Shown: in pieces, positions 1-7,984 of the stretch
How the letters are laid out: each line of letters opens with the position of its first letter
Position numbering within the stretch: position 1 is the first letter of the stretch
NCBI GenBank assembly: GCA_002411015.1
Contig: DHPY01000004.1
Coordinates: 1 to 63,459, forward strand
Origin: Armatimonadetes bacterium UBA5352
Lineage (GTDB): Bacteria > Armatimonadota > Zipacnadia > Zipacnadales > UBA5352
Length of the DNA stretch: 63,459 nt
Direction: 5' to 3'
Program-made: the position numbers and the translations under genes
The notes under the pieces: model-generated
Databases searched by the model: none
What the model saw: the letters and a program-made list of their open reading frames with translations, nothing else
What the model was told of the DNA's origin: nothing

Positions 1-411
1 TTTTTCAAAGGCGCTGCACTAGCACTGGAGCTTGGCGCCGACGCCTGCTTCGACCCGACAGAGCCGAACGAGCGGCTGCCCCTGCGCGATACTGTGGACG
101 CCGGCATCGACTGCCACGGCGCCCGGAAATCCGTCCAGTGGCTCATGGACCACACCGCGAAGACGGTGGCGCTGTTCGGAGTGCAGCGCGAGGACTACAC
201 GTACGGCACCCGCCACGCGAAGCTGCGGCTCCTCGGCTACCGCGGGCACTTCCTGGAGTCGGCTGAGTATGCCCGCGATCTCATCGCGACGGGCAAGCTG
301 GACATGTCGCCCTTCGCCAGGGTCGCGCTGCCGCTCGAGCGCTACGGTGAGGGCATAGACCTCCTCGACCAGCGCCGGGCGCTGAAGATCTGCTTCCTCC
401 CGTGGGAGTAG
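1..411 (+). CDS. Zinc-type alcohol dehydrogenase-like protein, C-terminal part (truncated by window edge)
   Basis: The reading frame is open from the first base and stops at 411, giving the last 136 residues. It begins in the Rossmann domain: the segment GAALALELGADACFDP is typical of the second half of the nucleotide-binding fold of medium-chain dehydrogenases. VDAGIDCHGARKSVQ and the final VALPLERYGEGIDLL resemble the cofactor and C-terminal closing segments of threonine/sorbitol dehydrogenase-like enzymes. The zinc-binding N-terminal domain is outside the window, so substrate and metal use cannot be judged. The neighbours suggest sugar or polyol oxidation, but that is inference. It converges on the next gene with 22 bp between them. 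Confidence 0.8.
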   Translation, partial: FFKGAALALELGADACFDPTEPNERLPLRDTVDAGIDCHGARKSVQWLMDHTAKTVALFGVQREDYTYGTRHAKLRLLGYRGHFLESAEYARDLIATGKLDMSPFARVALPLERYGEGIDLLDQRRALKICFLPWE

Positions 412-433
412 TAGCAGCTCTCCGCCCGGTCCG

Positions 434-2401
434 TTACACCCAGAAGCTGTAGGTCGGGATCTGGAGGACGATCCCGATGATGCACCACAGGCTGCCGATG
501 ATGAACTCGCCAAGCACCAGCCCCAGCGCCAGCGGGATGACACGCATGAACAGGCGGTGCCCGCCGTAGCGCGTGATCAGCAGCTTGGCAAGCCACGCGA
601 TGAAGATCGGCAGCCACAGGCAGTTCATCGACCAGCTTCCGGAGATCGCGTAGCCGACCGGGTGTAGCGGCCAGTTCGGGAAGCGCATCCGCGCTGCCAT
701 CAGCCCCCAGGTGAGCATGATCCCGACCGCATATGCGCCGACCCTTGGCCACTGCGTGCCTGACGGGTGCATGAGCCAGCTTTGCAGGCGCGCGAAGGGC
801 TCGGTGCCGAAGGTCGTGGCGACGCTGCTCATCTTCGCGCTGATGCCGTAGGTGTAGTAGCAGTGGATCTGCGCCCAGAAGGCCGCGAAAGAGCCGAGGA
901 AGGCCGCGATCGTGAGCGCGATCGCCATCTGAGACTGGCGGATGCCGATGCTGTCCGCCATCTTCAGCGCCTCAAGCTGGACCGGCATCGGATGTGCGCG
1001 GTAGGCCCTGTTGAACCAGTAGTTCAGGCTGATTGCGGTGAGCTGCCGGGGAGGCAGCACGGTGGGCTCGGTCCCGAGGATGTTCGTCAGGATCAGGTCC
1101 GGGCCGCCGCGGTGAAGGTCATGCGCGGGCGGGCCAAGTTCAGCGCGGATACGCGTCACTGCTATTGAGAGCCCGAAATACAGGATGAAGAAGATGACCG
1201 CGAGCCAGGCCCACATCCCCAGGGCCTTGGCGAACAGGATCAGGAACGCACCTCCACCGATGAGCACAAGCAGCGCGAGCGGATACTGCATCGGCTCCCC
1301 CTCGTCGTCGGGGTGGCCGCGCAGCAGCCCCTGGAACAGCCCCGACAGGTAGCCTCGCGCCATCCAGAGCGAGAACCCGGCGAGTGCGAGGTAGGCGGCG
1401 GATGACTGCTCCTCCACGTACGGGAAGCCGGGAAGGCGGTTGAGCCCGACCATTGCGCTGCCGAGCGCCTGGAGCTTCCAGATGATGTAGAACGCCCAGC
1501 ATGAGAATGCGAGGTCAAGTGGCAGCAGCATCCCGAGGCCGATCGCGAACGGGTAAAACGAGATCCGCGAGCCGCGCAGCGCCGACCATGGATGGCCGAC
1601 GAAGAGCGAGTTCATGAACGCGTCGTAGTGCACCACACGCACCTTCAGCAGCGGCCAAGCTGGCCAAAGCTCATGGAAGCCGTTGATGAGGGAGATGGTC
1701 CCGGCCAGTGCGAAGCCGATCCACATCATGCTGCTGCGCAGCAGTGCCGCGTCCGGGGCGGAGAGCTCCAGCGGAACGTGCGTGATCGGGTAGGTCAGCT
1801 TCTCCTGCTCCATCCACCTCCGCCGCAGGAGCGCGTTGACCGCCAGCATCATCGTGGCGAGCACCGCGAGGAAGCCTCCCCAACTCGCCACCGGCGGCAG
1901 CCACGCCAGCAGGTGCTCACGAGTGTACAGCGTGTCCCCGCCCTCGAAGGCCGGGCGGTAGATCTCCGGGTCGCTGATGGTGAGGTGCGCCGGGAGGTAC
2001 TGGAAGAAGAGGTCCTCCCACTGGTTGGCGGGCGTCGCGAGCCAGTAGGGCATGATGATCTGCGGCGCGACCACCTGCACGAGGTCGTGGCCGCAGAGCG
2101 CTGAGGCGACGGTGATCATCGAGTAGACGATGATCAGCTCTCCCCGTCGCAGCGCCACCCGCGGCGAGATCTGCCGGACAAGCTCATTCACCAGACGCAG
2201 CACGAAGAGGATGAAGACCGCGTTGAAGAAGAGCGAGACGGTGGTCGGGTGGCCCTGGTAGCGCACGACCGCCATCTGCGTGATCCAGTAGGCGTTCAGA
2301 GGCAGCAGAAGGCACGCGATGATCACTGCTCGCGCGGTGAGCGCAGGCTCCTCCCTGCGCTCCACGGGCGAATCGTCGGCCAGTAGTTGCGGGCCGCTCA
2401 C
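434..2401 (-). CDS. Polytopic membrane protein, DUF6785/DUF6784-like
   Basis: This 655-residue protein has many hydrophobic segments from about residue 25 to the C-terminus, with a longer soluble loop around residues 130-170. It resembles large membrane proteins annotated as DUF6785/DUF6784 in Armatimonadota, Planctomycetota and similar phyla. No biochemical role is known to me; a transporter is plausible from topology alone. The start is GTG at 2401, with GAGGTG about 8 nt upstream on the minus strand. It is divergent from the MBL/GHL operon, and in such glycan-use loci these proteins often sit beside glycoside-hydrolase-like genes. Family assignment is moderate; function is unknown. Confidence 0.7.
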   Translation of the reverse strand: MSGPQLLADDSPVERREEPALTARAVIIACLLLPLNAYWITQMAVVRYQGHPTTVSLFFNAVFILFVLRLVNELVRQISPRVALRRGELIIVYSMITVASALCGHDLVQVVAPQIIMPYWLATPANQWEDLFFQYLPAHLTISDPEIYRPAFEGGDTLYTREHLLAWLPPVASWGGFLAVLATMMLAVNALLRRRWMEQEKLTYPITHVPLELSAPDAALLRSSMMWIGFALAGTISLINGFHELWPAWPLLKVRVVHYDAFMNSLFVGHPWSALRGSRISFYPFAIGLGMLLPLDLAFSCWAFYIIWKLQALGSAMVGLNRLPGFPYVEEQSSAAYLALAGFSLWMARGYLSGLFQGLLRGHPDDEGEPMQYPLALLVLIGGGAFLILFAKALGMWAWLAVIFFILYFGLSIAVTRIRAELGPPAHDLHRGGPDLILTNILGTEPTVLPPRQLTAISLNYWFNRAYRAHPMPVQLEALKMADSIGIRQSQMAIALTIAAFLGSFAAFWAQIHCYYTYGISAKMSSVATTFGTEPFARLQSWLMHPSGTQWPRVGAYAVGIMLTWGLMAARMRFPNWPLHPVGYAISGSWSMNCLWLPIFIAWLAKLLITRYGGHRLFMRVIPLALGLVLGEFIIGSLWCIIGIVLQIPTYSFWV

Positions 2402-2640
2402 GTGCGTGTCACCTCGAGCGTGTTGCTGCGGGGCGGGGGCACAGTCTCAAGCGCACCAGTTGGCGCCGGCCAAATTCCCCTGTAGCTGCCGCTTCACCTG
2501 CATGCCCCGCCCAGCCGAAGCTGCGGGAACCGCACCTGCCGTGGAGGACGAACGGCCTGTGGGAGCGAACTGTGCTCCTGTTGAGGTCGTCGGTTGGAGA
2601 AAGATCTACGCGAGGCCTTGATCGGGCGTCGCATCATGTC

Positions 2641-2655
2641 AGGAGGAGCATTGTG
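2641..2655 (+). promoter_or_regulatory. Ribosome binding site deciding a GTG start
   Basis: AGGAGG at 2641-2646 lies 6 nt before GTG 2653. It marks the true start of the MBL-fold gene, downstream of the longest open frame, which begins at 2572. Confidence 0.75.
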
Positions 2656-3474
2656 ACATTCACCATCCTGGGAACCGCCGCCGCTGAGGGCTGGCCCGCA
2701 CTCTGGTGCCCCTGTGAGGTATGCGCGCGCGCACGCGAACTCGGCGGCAGAGAGATCCGCCGCCGCGCCGCCTACCAGTTGGGCGAGCGGATACGCGTAG
2801 ACTTCGGGCCGGACTCCTACTGGCAGATGATCGAGTTCGGCCTGCAGTACCAGCGCATCGAGCACCTGCTGATCACGCACTCGCACCAGGACCACCTCGA
2901 TCCGCAGGAGTTCAGCTACCGCAGCACGGGCTTCGTGGTTGAGCCGATCGACACGATCACGATCCATGGCAATGAGGCGGTCCGCGAGAGGCTGCTCGAG
3001 ACGGTCATCGACTTCGAGAAGATCCGCGCGCGCTTTGAGCTTGTGGCGCCTTTCGAGCCGATGGACCTCGGGGAGGGCGTGACCGCCACCGCCCTTCCCG
3101 CCGATCACGCGAAGGGCGAGGAGCCGGTGATCTACCTGTTCGAGCGCGAGAGGCGGGCGCTGCTGCAGGCCAATGACACCGGGTGGTTCCCCGACGCAAC
3201 GTGGCGCTTCCTCGAGAGGTGGGAGGGCGCGCTGGACGTGCTGCTGATTGAGTGCACCTACGGGCCGCGCGATGCCGGCCGGAACCACCTTGGCGCAGCG
3301 CAGGTCATCGAGGTGCGCGACCAGCTGCGCAAGATCGGCGCGCTGAAGCCGGACGCGCGCGTCATCGTCACGCACTTCAGTCACAACGGTGGCTGGCTGC
3401 ACGGGCAGTTGGAGGAGCACTTCGCGCCGCTTGGAGTCGAGGTCGCGTACGACGGAATGCAGATTGAGTTCTGA
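2653..3474 (+). CDS. MBL-fold metallohydrolase, PhnP-like
   Basis: The 273-residue protein carries the metallo-beta-lactamase signature THSHQDHLD at residues 75-83 (H76, H78, D80, H81). Further metal-ligand histidines follow in LPADHAKG and near the C-terminus in VTHFSHNGG. The N-terminal CPCEVCARA (residues 19-27) resembles the cysteine-rich site of PhnP-type cyclic phosphate phosphodiesterases and of PqqB-like proteins. It should hydrolyse a phosphodiester or ester in the cytoplasm; the substrate is unknown. The start is GTG 2653, fixed by a strong AGGAGG. A secreted-protein gene follows after 22 bp, so it probably heads the operon that runs to 6370. Confidence 0.85.
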   Translation: MTFTILGTAAAEGWPALWCPCEVCARARELGGREIRRRAAYQLGERIRVDFGPDSYWQMIEFGLQYQRIEHLLITHSHQDHLDPQEFSYRSTGFVVEPIDTITIHGNEAVRERLLETVIDFEKIRARFELVAPFEPMDLGEGVTATALPADHAKGEEPVIYLFERERRALLQANDTGWFPDATWRFLERWEGALDVLLIECTYGPRDAGRNHLGAAQVIEVRDQLRKIGALKPDARVIVTHFSHNGGWLHGQLEEHFAPLGVEVAYDGMQIEF

Positions 3475-3496
3475 CCACTCGCCGGGAGGTTCTCCC

Positions 3497-4081
3497 ATGC
3501 GGATAATGACCACCGTCACGCTTATACTCGCCACCATCGGCTGGGCCTGCGCCCAGAACGAGACGCTGCTGCACTCCTGCGAGAACCTGGAGGGGGTGGC
3601 GATGGGCACCGGGCGGCAGCTTGAGGAGGCCAAGCTGTTCGTCAGCTATGCCGCCGAGCACGTGACCGAGGGTGTGGGCGCCATCGGCGCCTGCGCCCGC
3701 TCCCCGGAGGGCGGGACCGGCAACACCTACATCAGCATCGACATCCCGGTCGAGCAGACCGACCTTACGGGCCGCGCGCTCGTCTTCGACGCCGCAACGT
3801 CCACTCCGGACCTGTCACGCGCGCTCTACGTCCGAGCGTACGATGCGTCGGGAAACTGCGTCCTGAGCTGGCTGAGCTGGGAAGGCGAGCTGACATCCGA
3901 GGCGCGTGAGTACTGCCTGGTGCCCGGCGAGGGCTTCGGCACCATCAAGTGGGAGCCGGGCCGGGTGGAGCTTGATGACCACTCGCAGATCGTCAAGCTG
4001 CAGTTCATCACCGGCACCGGCTCGAAGGGCGTCGTGTTCAACTTCACCGTTGACAACGTCCGCCTCGCCGATGCCGACTGA
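3497..4081 (+). CDS. Secreted protein of unknown function, carbohydrate-binding-like fold
   Basis: The product is 194 residues. The first ~20 (MRIMTTVTLILATIGWACAQ) look like a Sec signal peptide. The mature part has no catalytic motif I recognise. Its pattern of short beta-strands ending in FTVDNVRLAD is typical of jelly-roll/CBM-like domains, in which a phrase like VDNVRL often closes the fold. GGGAGG at about 3484 precedes ATG 3497. It sits between the MBL gene and a secreted GHL protein in the same direction, suggesting a surface or periplasmic glycan-handling role. The fold is inferred, and no family name is claimed. Confidence 0.6.
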   Translation: MRIMTTVTLILATIGWACAQNETLLHSCENLEGVAMGTGRQLEEAKLFVSYAAEHVTEGVGAIGACARSPEGGTGNTYISIDIPVEQTDLTGRALVFDAATSTPDLSRALYVRAYDASGNCVLSWLSWEGELTSEAREYCLVPGEGFGTIKWEPGRVELDDHSQIVKLQFITGTGSKGVVFNFTVDNVRLADAD

Positions 4082-4109
4082 GTTCGTCCGCTTCAGGAGC
4101 GATCAGGCG

Positions 4110-5183
4110 ATGAAAGCAGCCGTTCTCGTGGTCATGGCAGTCTCGCTGCTTGTCACATCCTCGTCTGCTCAGGCCCAGGATGAGCCTCTCACCCTGGTCG
4201 GGTGGGGGGTGGCGTCGAAGGACCTTGACACCTTCATGGCGCAGGCCGCCGATGTCGGCTTCGACGCCCTTATCACCGGCTCCCTCGATCCGCAGTTCCT
4301 GCGGCAGGCAGTGGAGGCGGGCGCGCGGCATAGCATCAAGATCTTCACGCATATCACCCCGATGGGGCACGTAAAGAGCGCGTGGACTGCCGCCTACCCG
4401 GAGCAGCCCATCCCCTGGCAGGTGCTCAGCGAAGATGAGCAGGCGGCGGCGAGCTTCATCTCCGCCGGCAGGAACATCTACCTCATCCCCTACCAGTGGG
4501 GCGGCGAGCCGATCATGACGAACGAGGTGCTCACCACGCCCGCCGTCTGCTTCAGCAACCTCGAGGCGCGCGCGCTGCTGGAGCGGATGATCGACACGGT
4601 TGCTTCCGTGCCGGGCCTCGAGGGGCTCGGCTTCGACGGCTTCGGCTACCAGAACTACCACCGCTGCTACTGCGAGCGCTGCCAGCGGCTCTTCGAGGAG
4701 TTCATGAAGGCGCGCCCGGAGCTTGGCGAAGAGGAAGCATCAGTCGAGTTCTTCCGCGATATGCTCGTCGGCTACATCAACCACCTCGCCGACTACGCGC
4801 GCTCGAAGCGGCCGGATATCAAGACCACGATCCACATCTGGCCGGTCTTCGCCCCCGAGCCGCTCTACGGGAACCGCCTCGACGTGGACTACTGCGGCCA
4901 GACGGCCGCGTGGTACACGCTCTGGCCGCAGGAGAAGATCGCGAAGTACAGCCGGATCATCTGCGAGGACGCCAGGCGCTACTACGACCGGCAGACCGGC
5001 GTCGGGATGATCGGCTACTACGACCGCCCGGGTGAGTTCCCGGTCAAGGACGCGGCGCAGGTAGAGATGGAGCTTTCCACGATGATCGAGAACGGCTGCC
5101 GCCGCATCCAGGTCTGCAGCACGATCCATGTGATCAACAATGAAGAGATCGCCGGCGTCTTCCGGAGGCATTTCGCACAATGA
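4110..5183 (+). CDS. Secreted TIM-barrel glycoside hydrolase-like (GHL) protein
   Basis: 357 residues. Residues 1-22 form a signal peptide ending near SAQAQ. The rest reads as a (beta/alpha)8 barrel of the putative glycoside hydrolase-like type. LEGLGFDGFGYQNYHRCYC combines an active-site-like Asp strand with the cysteine cluster CYCERC, which is common in GHL proteins. IKTTIHIWPVFAPEP is a later barrel strand. I cannot name the substrate. The ATG at 4110 is chosen because it starts the signal peptide; the open frame extends further upstream without coding character. The stop overlaps the next start (ATGA at 5180-5183), so the two are translationally coupled. Confidence 0.7.
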   Translation: MKAAVLVVMAVSLLVTSSSAQAQDEPLTLVGWGVASKDLDTFMAQAADVGFDALITGSLDPQFLRQAVEAGARHSIKIFTHITPMGHVKSAWTAAYPEQPIPWQVLSEDEQAAASFISAGRNIYLIPYQWGGEPIMTNEVLTTPAVCFSNLEARALLERMIDTVASVPGLEGLGFDGFGYQNYHRCYCERCQRLFEEFMKARPELGEEEASVEFFRDMLVGYINHLADYARSKRPDIKTTIHIWPVFAPEPLYGNRLDVDYCGQTAAWYTLWPQEKIAKYSRIICEDARRYYDRQTGVGMIGYYDRPGEFPVKDAAQVEMELSTMIENGCRRIQVCSTIHVINNEEIAGVFRRHFAQ

Positions 5184-6370
5184 GCACGCAACGGTTCATC
5201 ACCCCGAATCACTATCAGGGCACCGATGTCGAGCGCATCAACCAGGCGCTGCAGGAGGCGGCAGGCACCGGGACGCGCGTGGTCATCCCGCGCCGCAACG
5301 AGGCTGCAGACGGCCCGCGTGACCTGTGGCTGCTGGACTCCGCGATCCTCGTGCCGGGCGACAGCTACCTGGAGCTTGACGGCTGCCATATCAAGCTGAG
5401 TGACGCCTGCCGCGACAACATGATCCGAAGCGTCAACTGCGGCCCCGGGATCAGCGAGATCGAACCGATCAGCAACATCCAGATCCGCGGGGTCGGTCGG
5501 GTGCTGCTCGAGGGCGCCGACCGGCCCCGCGCCACGGGCGATTCTGGGAAGACGCTGGGCGAGAGGACCTACGGGACCGATGCCGGCGTGGATGGCGAGA
5601 CACCGAACGGCGACTGGCGGAACATCGGCATCCTGATGGCATACGTGGAGCATTTCAGCATCGAGAAGATCGCGATGAAGGACTCGCACTGCTGGGGCAT
5701 CTCGCTGGAGCGCTGCGCGCACGGCCTCCTGCGCGACATTGACTTTGCCTCAACGGGGCGCAAGCTGATCGATGGTGTCGAGCAGACCATCCTCAACCAG
5801 GACGGCATTGACCTGCGCCTCGGCTGCCACGACGTGCTCATCGAGAACATCACCGGCTACAGCGGAGATGACCTCATCGCCTGCACCGCGATTCCGCGGG
5901 CGCTCTGGCGCAGCGGCGAGTATGGCAGCACAATGGTCAGCGGCGCCGAGCGGCATGACGGTGGCAGCGACGACATCCGCCAGGTGATGATCCGCAACGT
6001 GCGCGGCTACTGCAGGGGCGGCCACCACATCATCCGCCTGCTCAATTCCTCCGGCGCGCGGCTCTATGACGTGGTCATCGACGGGCTGATAGACACCTCT
6101 CCGGGGGACATGCGCTGCAAGGCCGCGGTGAAGATCGGCGACAGCCACTACGGCGATGGCGTGGCGCCGCTCGGCGACACCGCGCGCATCATCGTGAACA
6201 ACGTCATCAGCAGGTCGGAGCACACGATCATGCTCGGTGGCTCTCTCTGTGACTCAGCCATCAGCAACGTGATCCGCTGGGAGATCCCCGGCGAGCCGAT
6301 CTCCTACGTATCGGGACTGGAGAACGTGCGGAACCTGCTGCTGACGAACCTGCAGAGCGCCGAGGGCTAG
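5180..6370 (+). CDS. Right-handed beta-helix protein, GH28/pectate-lyase-like
   Basis: The 396-residue product starts with a pectate-lyase-type opening (DVERINQALQEAAGTGTRVV). It continues as repeated beta-helix rungs, for example DSHCWGISLERCAHGLLRDI, NQDGIDLRLGCHDVLIENI and SGDDLIACTAIPRAL. The DGID and GDD segments resemble the paired aspartates of GH28 polygalacturonase-type active sites. There is no clear signal peptide, in contrast to its upstream partner, so it may act in the cytoplasm or be exported another way. It overlaps the GHL gene by 4 nt. It is likely a polysaccharide hydrolase, lyase or epimerase acting on a uronic-acid-containing glycan; the exact reaction is unknown. Confidence 0.7.
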   Translation: MSTQRFITPNHYQGTDVERINQALQEAAGTGTRVVIPRRNEAADGPRDLWLLDSAILVPGDSYLELDGCHIKLSDACRDNMIRSVNCGPGISEIEPISNIQIRGVGRVLLEGADRPRATGDSGKTLGERTYGTDAGVDGETPNGDWRNIGILMAYVEHFSIEKIAMKDSHCWGISLERCAHGLLRDIDFASTGRKLIDGVEQTILNQDGIDLRLGCHDVLIENITGYSGDDLIACTAIPRALWRSGEYGSTMVSGAERHDGGSDDIRQVMIRNVRGYCRGGHHIIRLLNSSGARLYDVVIDGLIDTSPGDMRCKAAVKIGDSHYGDGVAPLGDTARIIVNNVISRSEHTIMLGGSLCDSAISNVIRWEIPGEPISYVSGLENVRNLLLTNLQSAEG

Positions 6371-6379
6371 ATCGCGGCC

Positions 6380-6979
6380 TCACCGCTCGCCGGGGCCGGG
6401 TCCGGCGTCCTGCATCTTCGTCAGCATGCCGACGATCTCGGCTGCGTTCAGGATGATGGCCACCGCCATCACGGTGAAGTAGATCGTGTGCGCGATGATC
6501 ACACCCTTCATCTCGCGCAGCCCCGGGATCTCCAGCACCACGAGGATGAGGAGATAGGCGTACTGCAGCGCGCCTGTCGGCTTGCCGAGCTTCGTGCTCG
6601 CGACCTCGCCCGCATGCCCGGTGCCCTCCAGGAAGAATTGCAGTGTGAGGATGCTGAGCATCGACAGGTAGAGTATCCCGAACTGGAAGTGCGTGAGGCG
6701 GCCCGCCGCGTAGAAGGCGATGAACAGGCAGTAGATCAGCGCGAAGTCGATGGTGCTGTCGAGGGCTTTGCCGAAGCGGCTGCCGCCCTGCTTCATCAGC
6801 CGCGCGATGCGCCCATCGAGCAGGTCGGTGATCCACGCGAGAAACATCGCGATCACCGCGACAAGATAGCGGTCGGTGACGAGGCCATAGATCACCACCG
6901 GCAGGAAGATCAGGCGCGAGAAGGTGAGCAGGTTCGCGGGCGTCGCGAAACTACGGAACGCGGGGGTGGCGGTCGCCAT
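6380..6979 (-). CDS. pgsA: CDP-alcohol phosphatidyltransferase (phosphatidylglycerophosphate synthase-like)
   Basis: The 199-residue membrane protein has the CDP-alcohol phosphotransferase signature DGRIAR...G...D...D (segment DLLDGRIARLMKQGGSRFG followed by KALDSTID). It transfers a phosphatidyl group from CDP-diacylglycerol to an alcohol, probably glycerol-3-phosphate. The spacer between AR and G is 9 residues rather than the usual 8, so another acceptor alcohol is possible. The start is ATG 6979 because GGAGGTG lies just upstream; an in-frame ATG at 7021 overlaps the cdsA stop as TAATG but lacks a ribosome site. It follows cdsA directly, which makes the CDP-diacylglycerol it would use. Confidence 0.8.
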   Translation of the reverse strand: MATATPAFRSFATPANLLTFSRLIFLPVVIYGLVTDRYLVAVIAMFLAWITDLLDGRIARLMKQGGSRFGKALDSTIDFALIYCLFIAFYAAGRLTHFQFGILYLSMLSILTLQFFLEGTGHAGEVASTKLGKPTGALQYAYLLILVVLEIPGLREMKGVIIAHTIYFTVMAVAIILNAAEIVGMLTKMQDAGPGPGER

Positions 6980-7020
6980 CTCTCTGCACCTCCAGCGTAC
7001 TTCTGTGAGCCACTCAGGCA

Positions 7021-7953
7021 TTACAGCGGGTGCAGCCAGAAGAACCAGAAGTACCAGTACAGCAGCGGCAGGGACACGATCACGGCATCGAAACGATCGA
7101 GCACACCACCGTGCGGGCCGAAGAGCGAACTGAAGTCCTTGATGCCGAGATCGCGCTTGAGAACCGACTTCCCGAGATCCCCCACCTGCCCGATCACGCC
7201 CATGAGGGCTCCGAGAGCGATGCTGTCGCGGCCCGGCAGCCCGAGCCACAGGCCGACCAGCAGTGCGCTGGCAATCGCGGCGAGGAGGCCACAGGCCGAG
7301 CCCTCGATGGTCTTGTTCGGGCTCACGAGCGGCGCGAGCTTGTGCTTACCGAGGAGGTTACCGCAGATGAATGCGGCGGTGTCGCAGGACCAGACCGAGA
7401 CGAGGATCAGCAACAGCGCCCCGAGGCGACTCGCCAGGACGCTCGTGTGCTCATTGCCGACGAGCATCGGGATGTCCACGTAACGAGCGCGTATCAGGAA
7501 TGTGAAGAGCACGCCGATGTACACGACGCCGAAGACGGTGGTTGCTGAGTTCGCGACTGCCGAGCCTTCGCCGCCGAGCTTGAACTGCGCGACCAGCGTT
7601 CCCGCCACGCAGAACAGGAGCACGAAGAGACTGAGCTGCAGCATGTGCGCCCCTGCAAGAATGCCGATGCCGCCATAGTCCAGCGCGGCATCCTGTGGAC
7701 CGGCCATCAGGGAGATGCTCTCGCCGAACTGCGTGAGCAGCAGGAGCATCACCGCGCACAGCCAACCCAGCCACTTGTCCGGCCGTATCTTCGCCTTCTC
7801 CAGGGCGCTGTAGTACTCATTGAGCGCGATCAGCGTGAGCGCCGCGACGCACGCGAACCACGGCCATCCGCCGATCCAGGCGCAGGCGAAGAGGGTCAGG
7901 CCCAGCGCGAGACCCACGGCGGCCCGAGAAAGCAGCTTCTTGAGCAGCGACAC
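7021..7953 (-). CDS. cdsA: Phosphatidate cytidylyltransferase
   Basis: The 310-residue polytopic protein carries the full family signature near the C-terminus: SVLKRDLGIKDFSSLFGPHG followed by GVLDRFD. This matches the S-x-x-K-R-x4-K-D...HGG-x-x-D-R-x-D pattern. It makes CDP-diacylglycerol from phosphatidate and CTP in the inner membrane. The start is GTG 7953 with GGAGGGAGAG upstream. It lies between a membrane phosphodiesterase gene (31 bp upstream) and pgsA (41 bp downstream), all leftward, forming a small phospholipid operon. Confidence 0.93.
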   Translation of the reverse strand: MSLLKKLLSRAAVGLALGLTLFACAWIGGWPWFACVAALTLIALNEYYSALEKAKIRPDKWLGWLCAVMLLLLTQFGESISLMAGPQDAALDYGGIGILAGAHMLQLSLFVLLFCVAGTLVAQFKLGGEGSAVANSATTVFGVVYIGVLFTFLIRARYVDIPMLVGNEHTSVLASRLGALLLILVSVWSCDTAAFICGNLLGKHKLAPLVSPNKTIEGSACGLLAAIASALLVGLWLGLPGRDSIALGALMGVIGQVGDLGKSVLKRDLGIKDFSSLFGPHGGVLDRFDAVIVSLPLLYWYFWFFWLHPL

Positions 7954-7984
7954 AGGACTCTCCCTCCGGAGTACCGGCGCACGG

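Noticed and set aside
2494..3633. 379-codon open frame opposite the MBL-fold gene
   Set aside because: The sense strand has the HxHxDH motif and an ideal ribosome site; this frame has neither.
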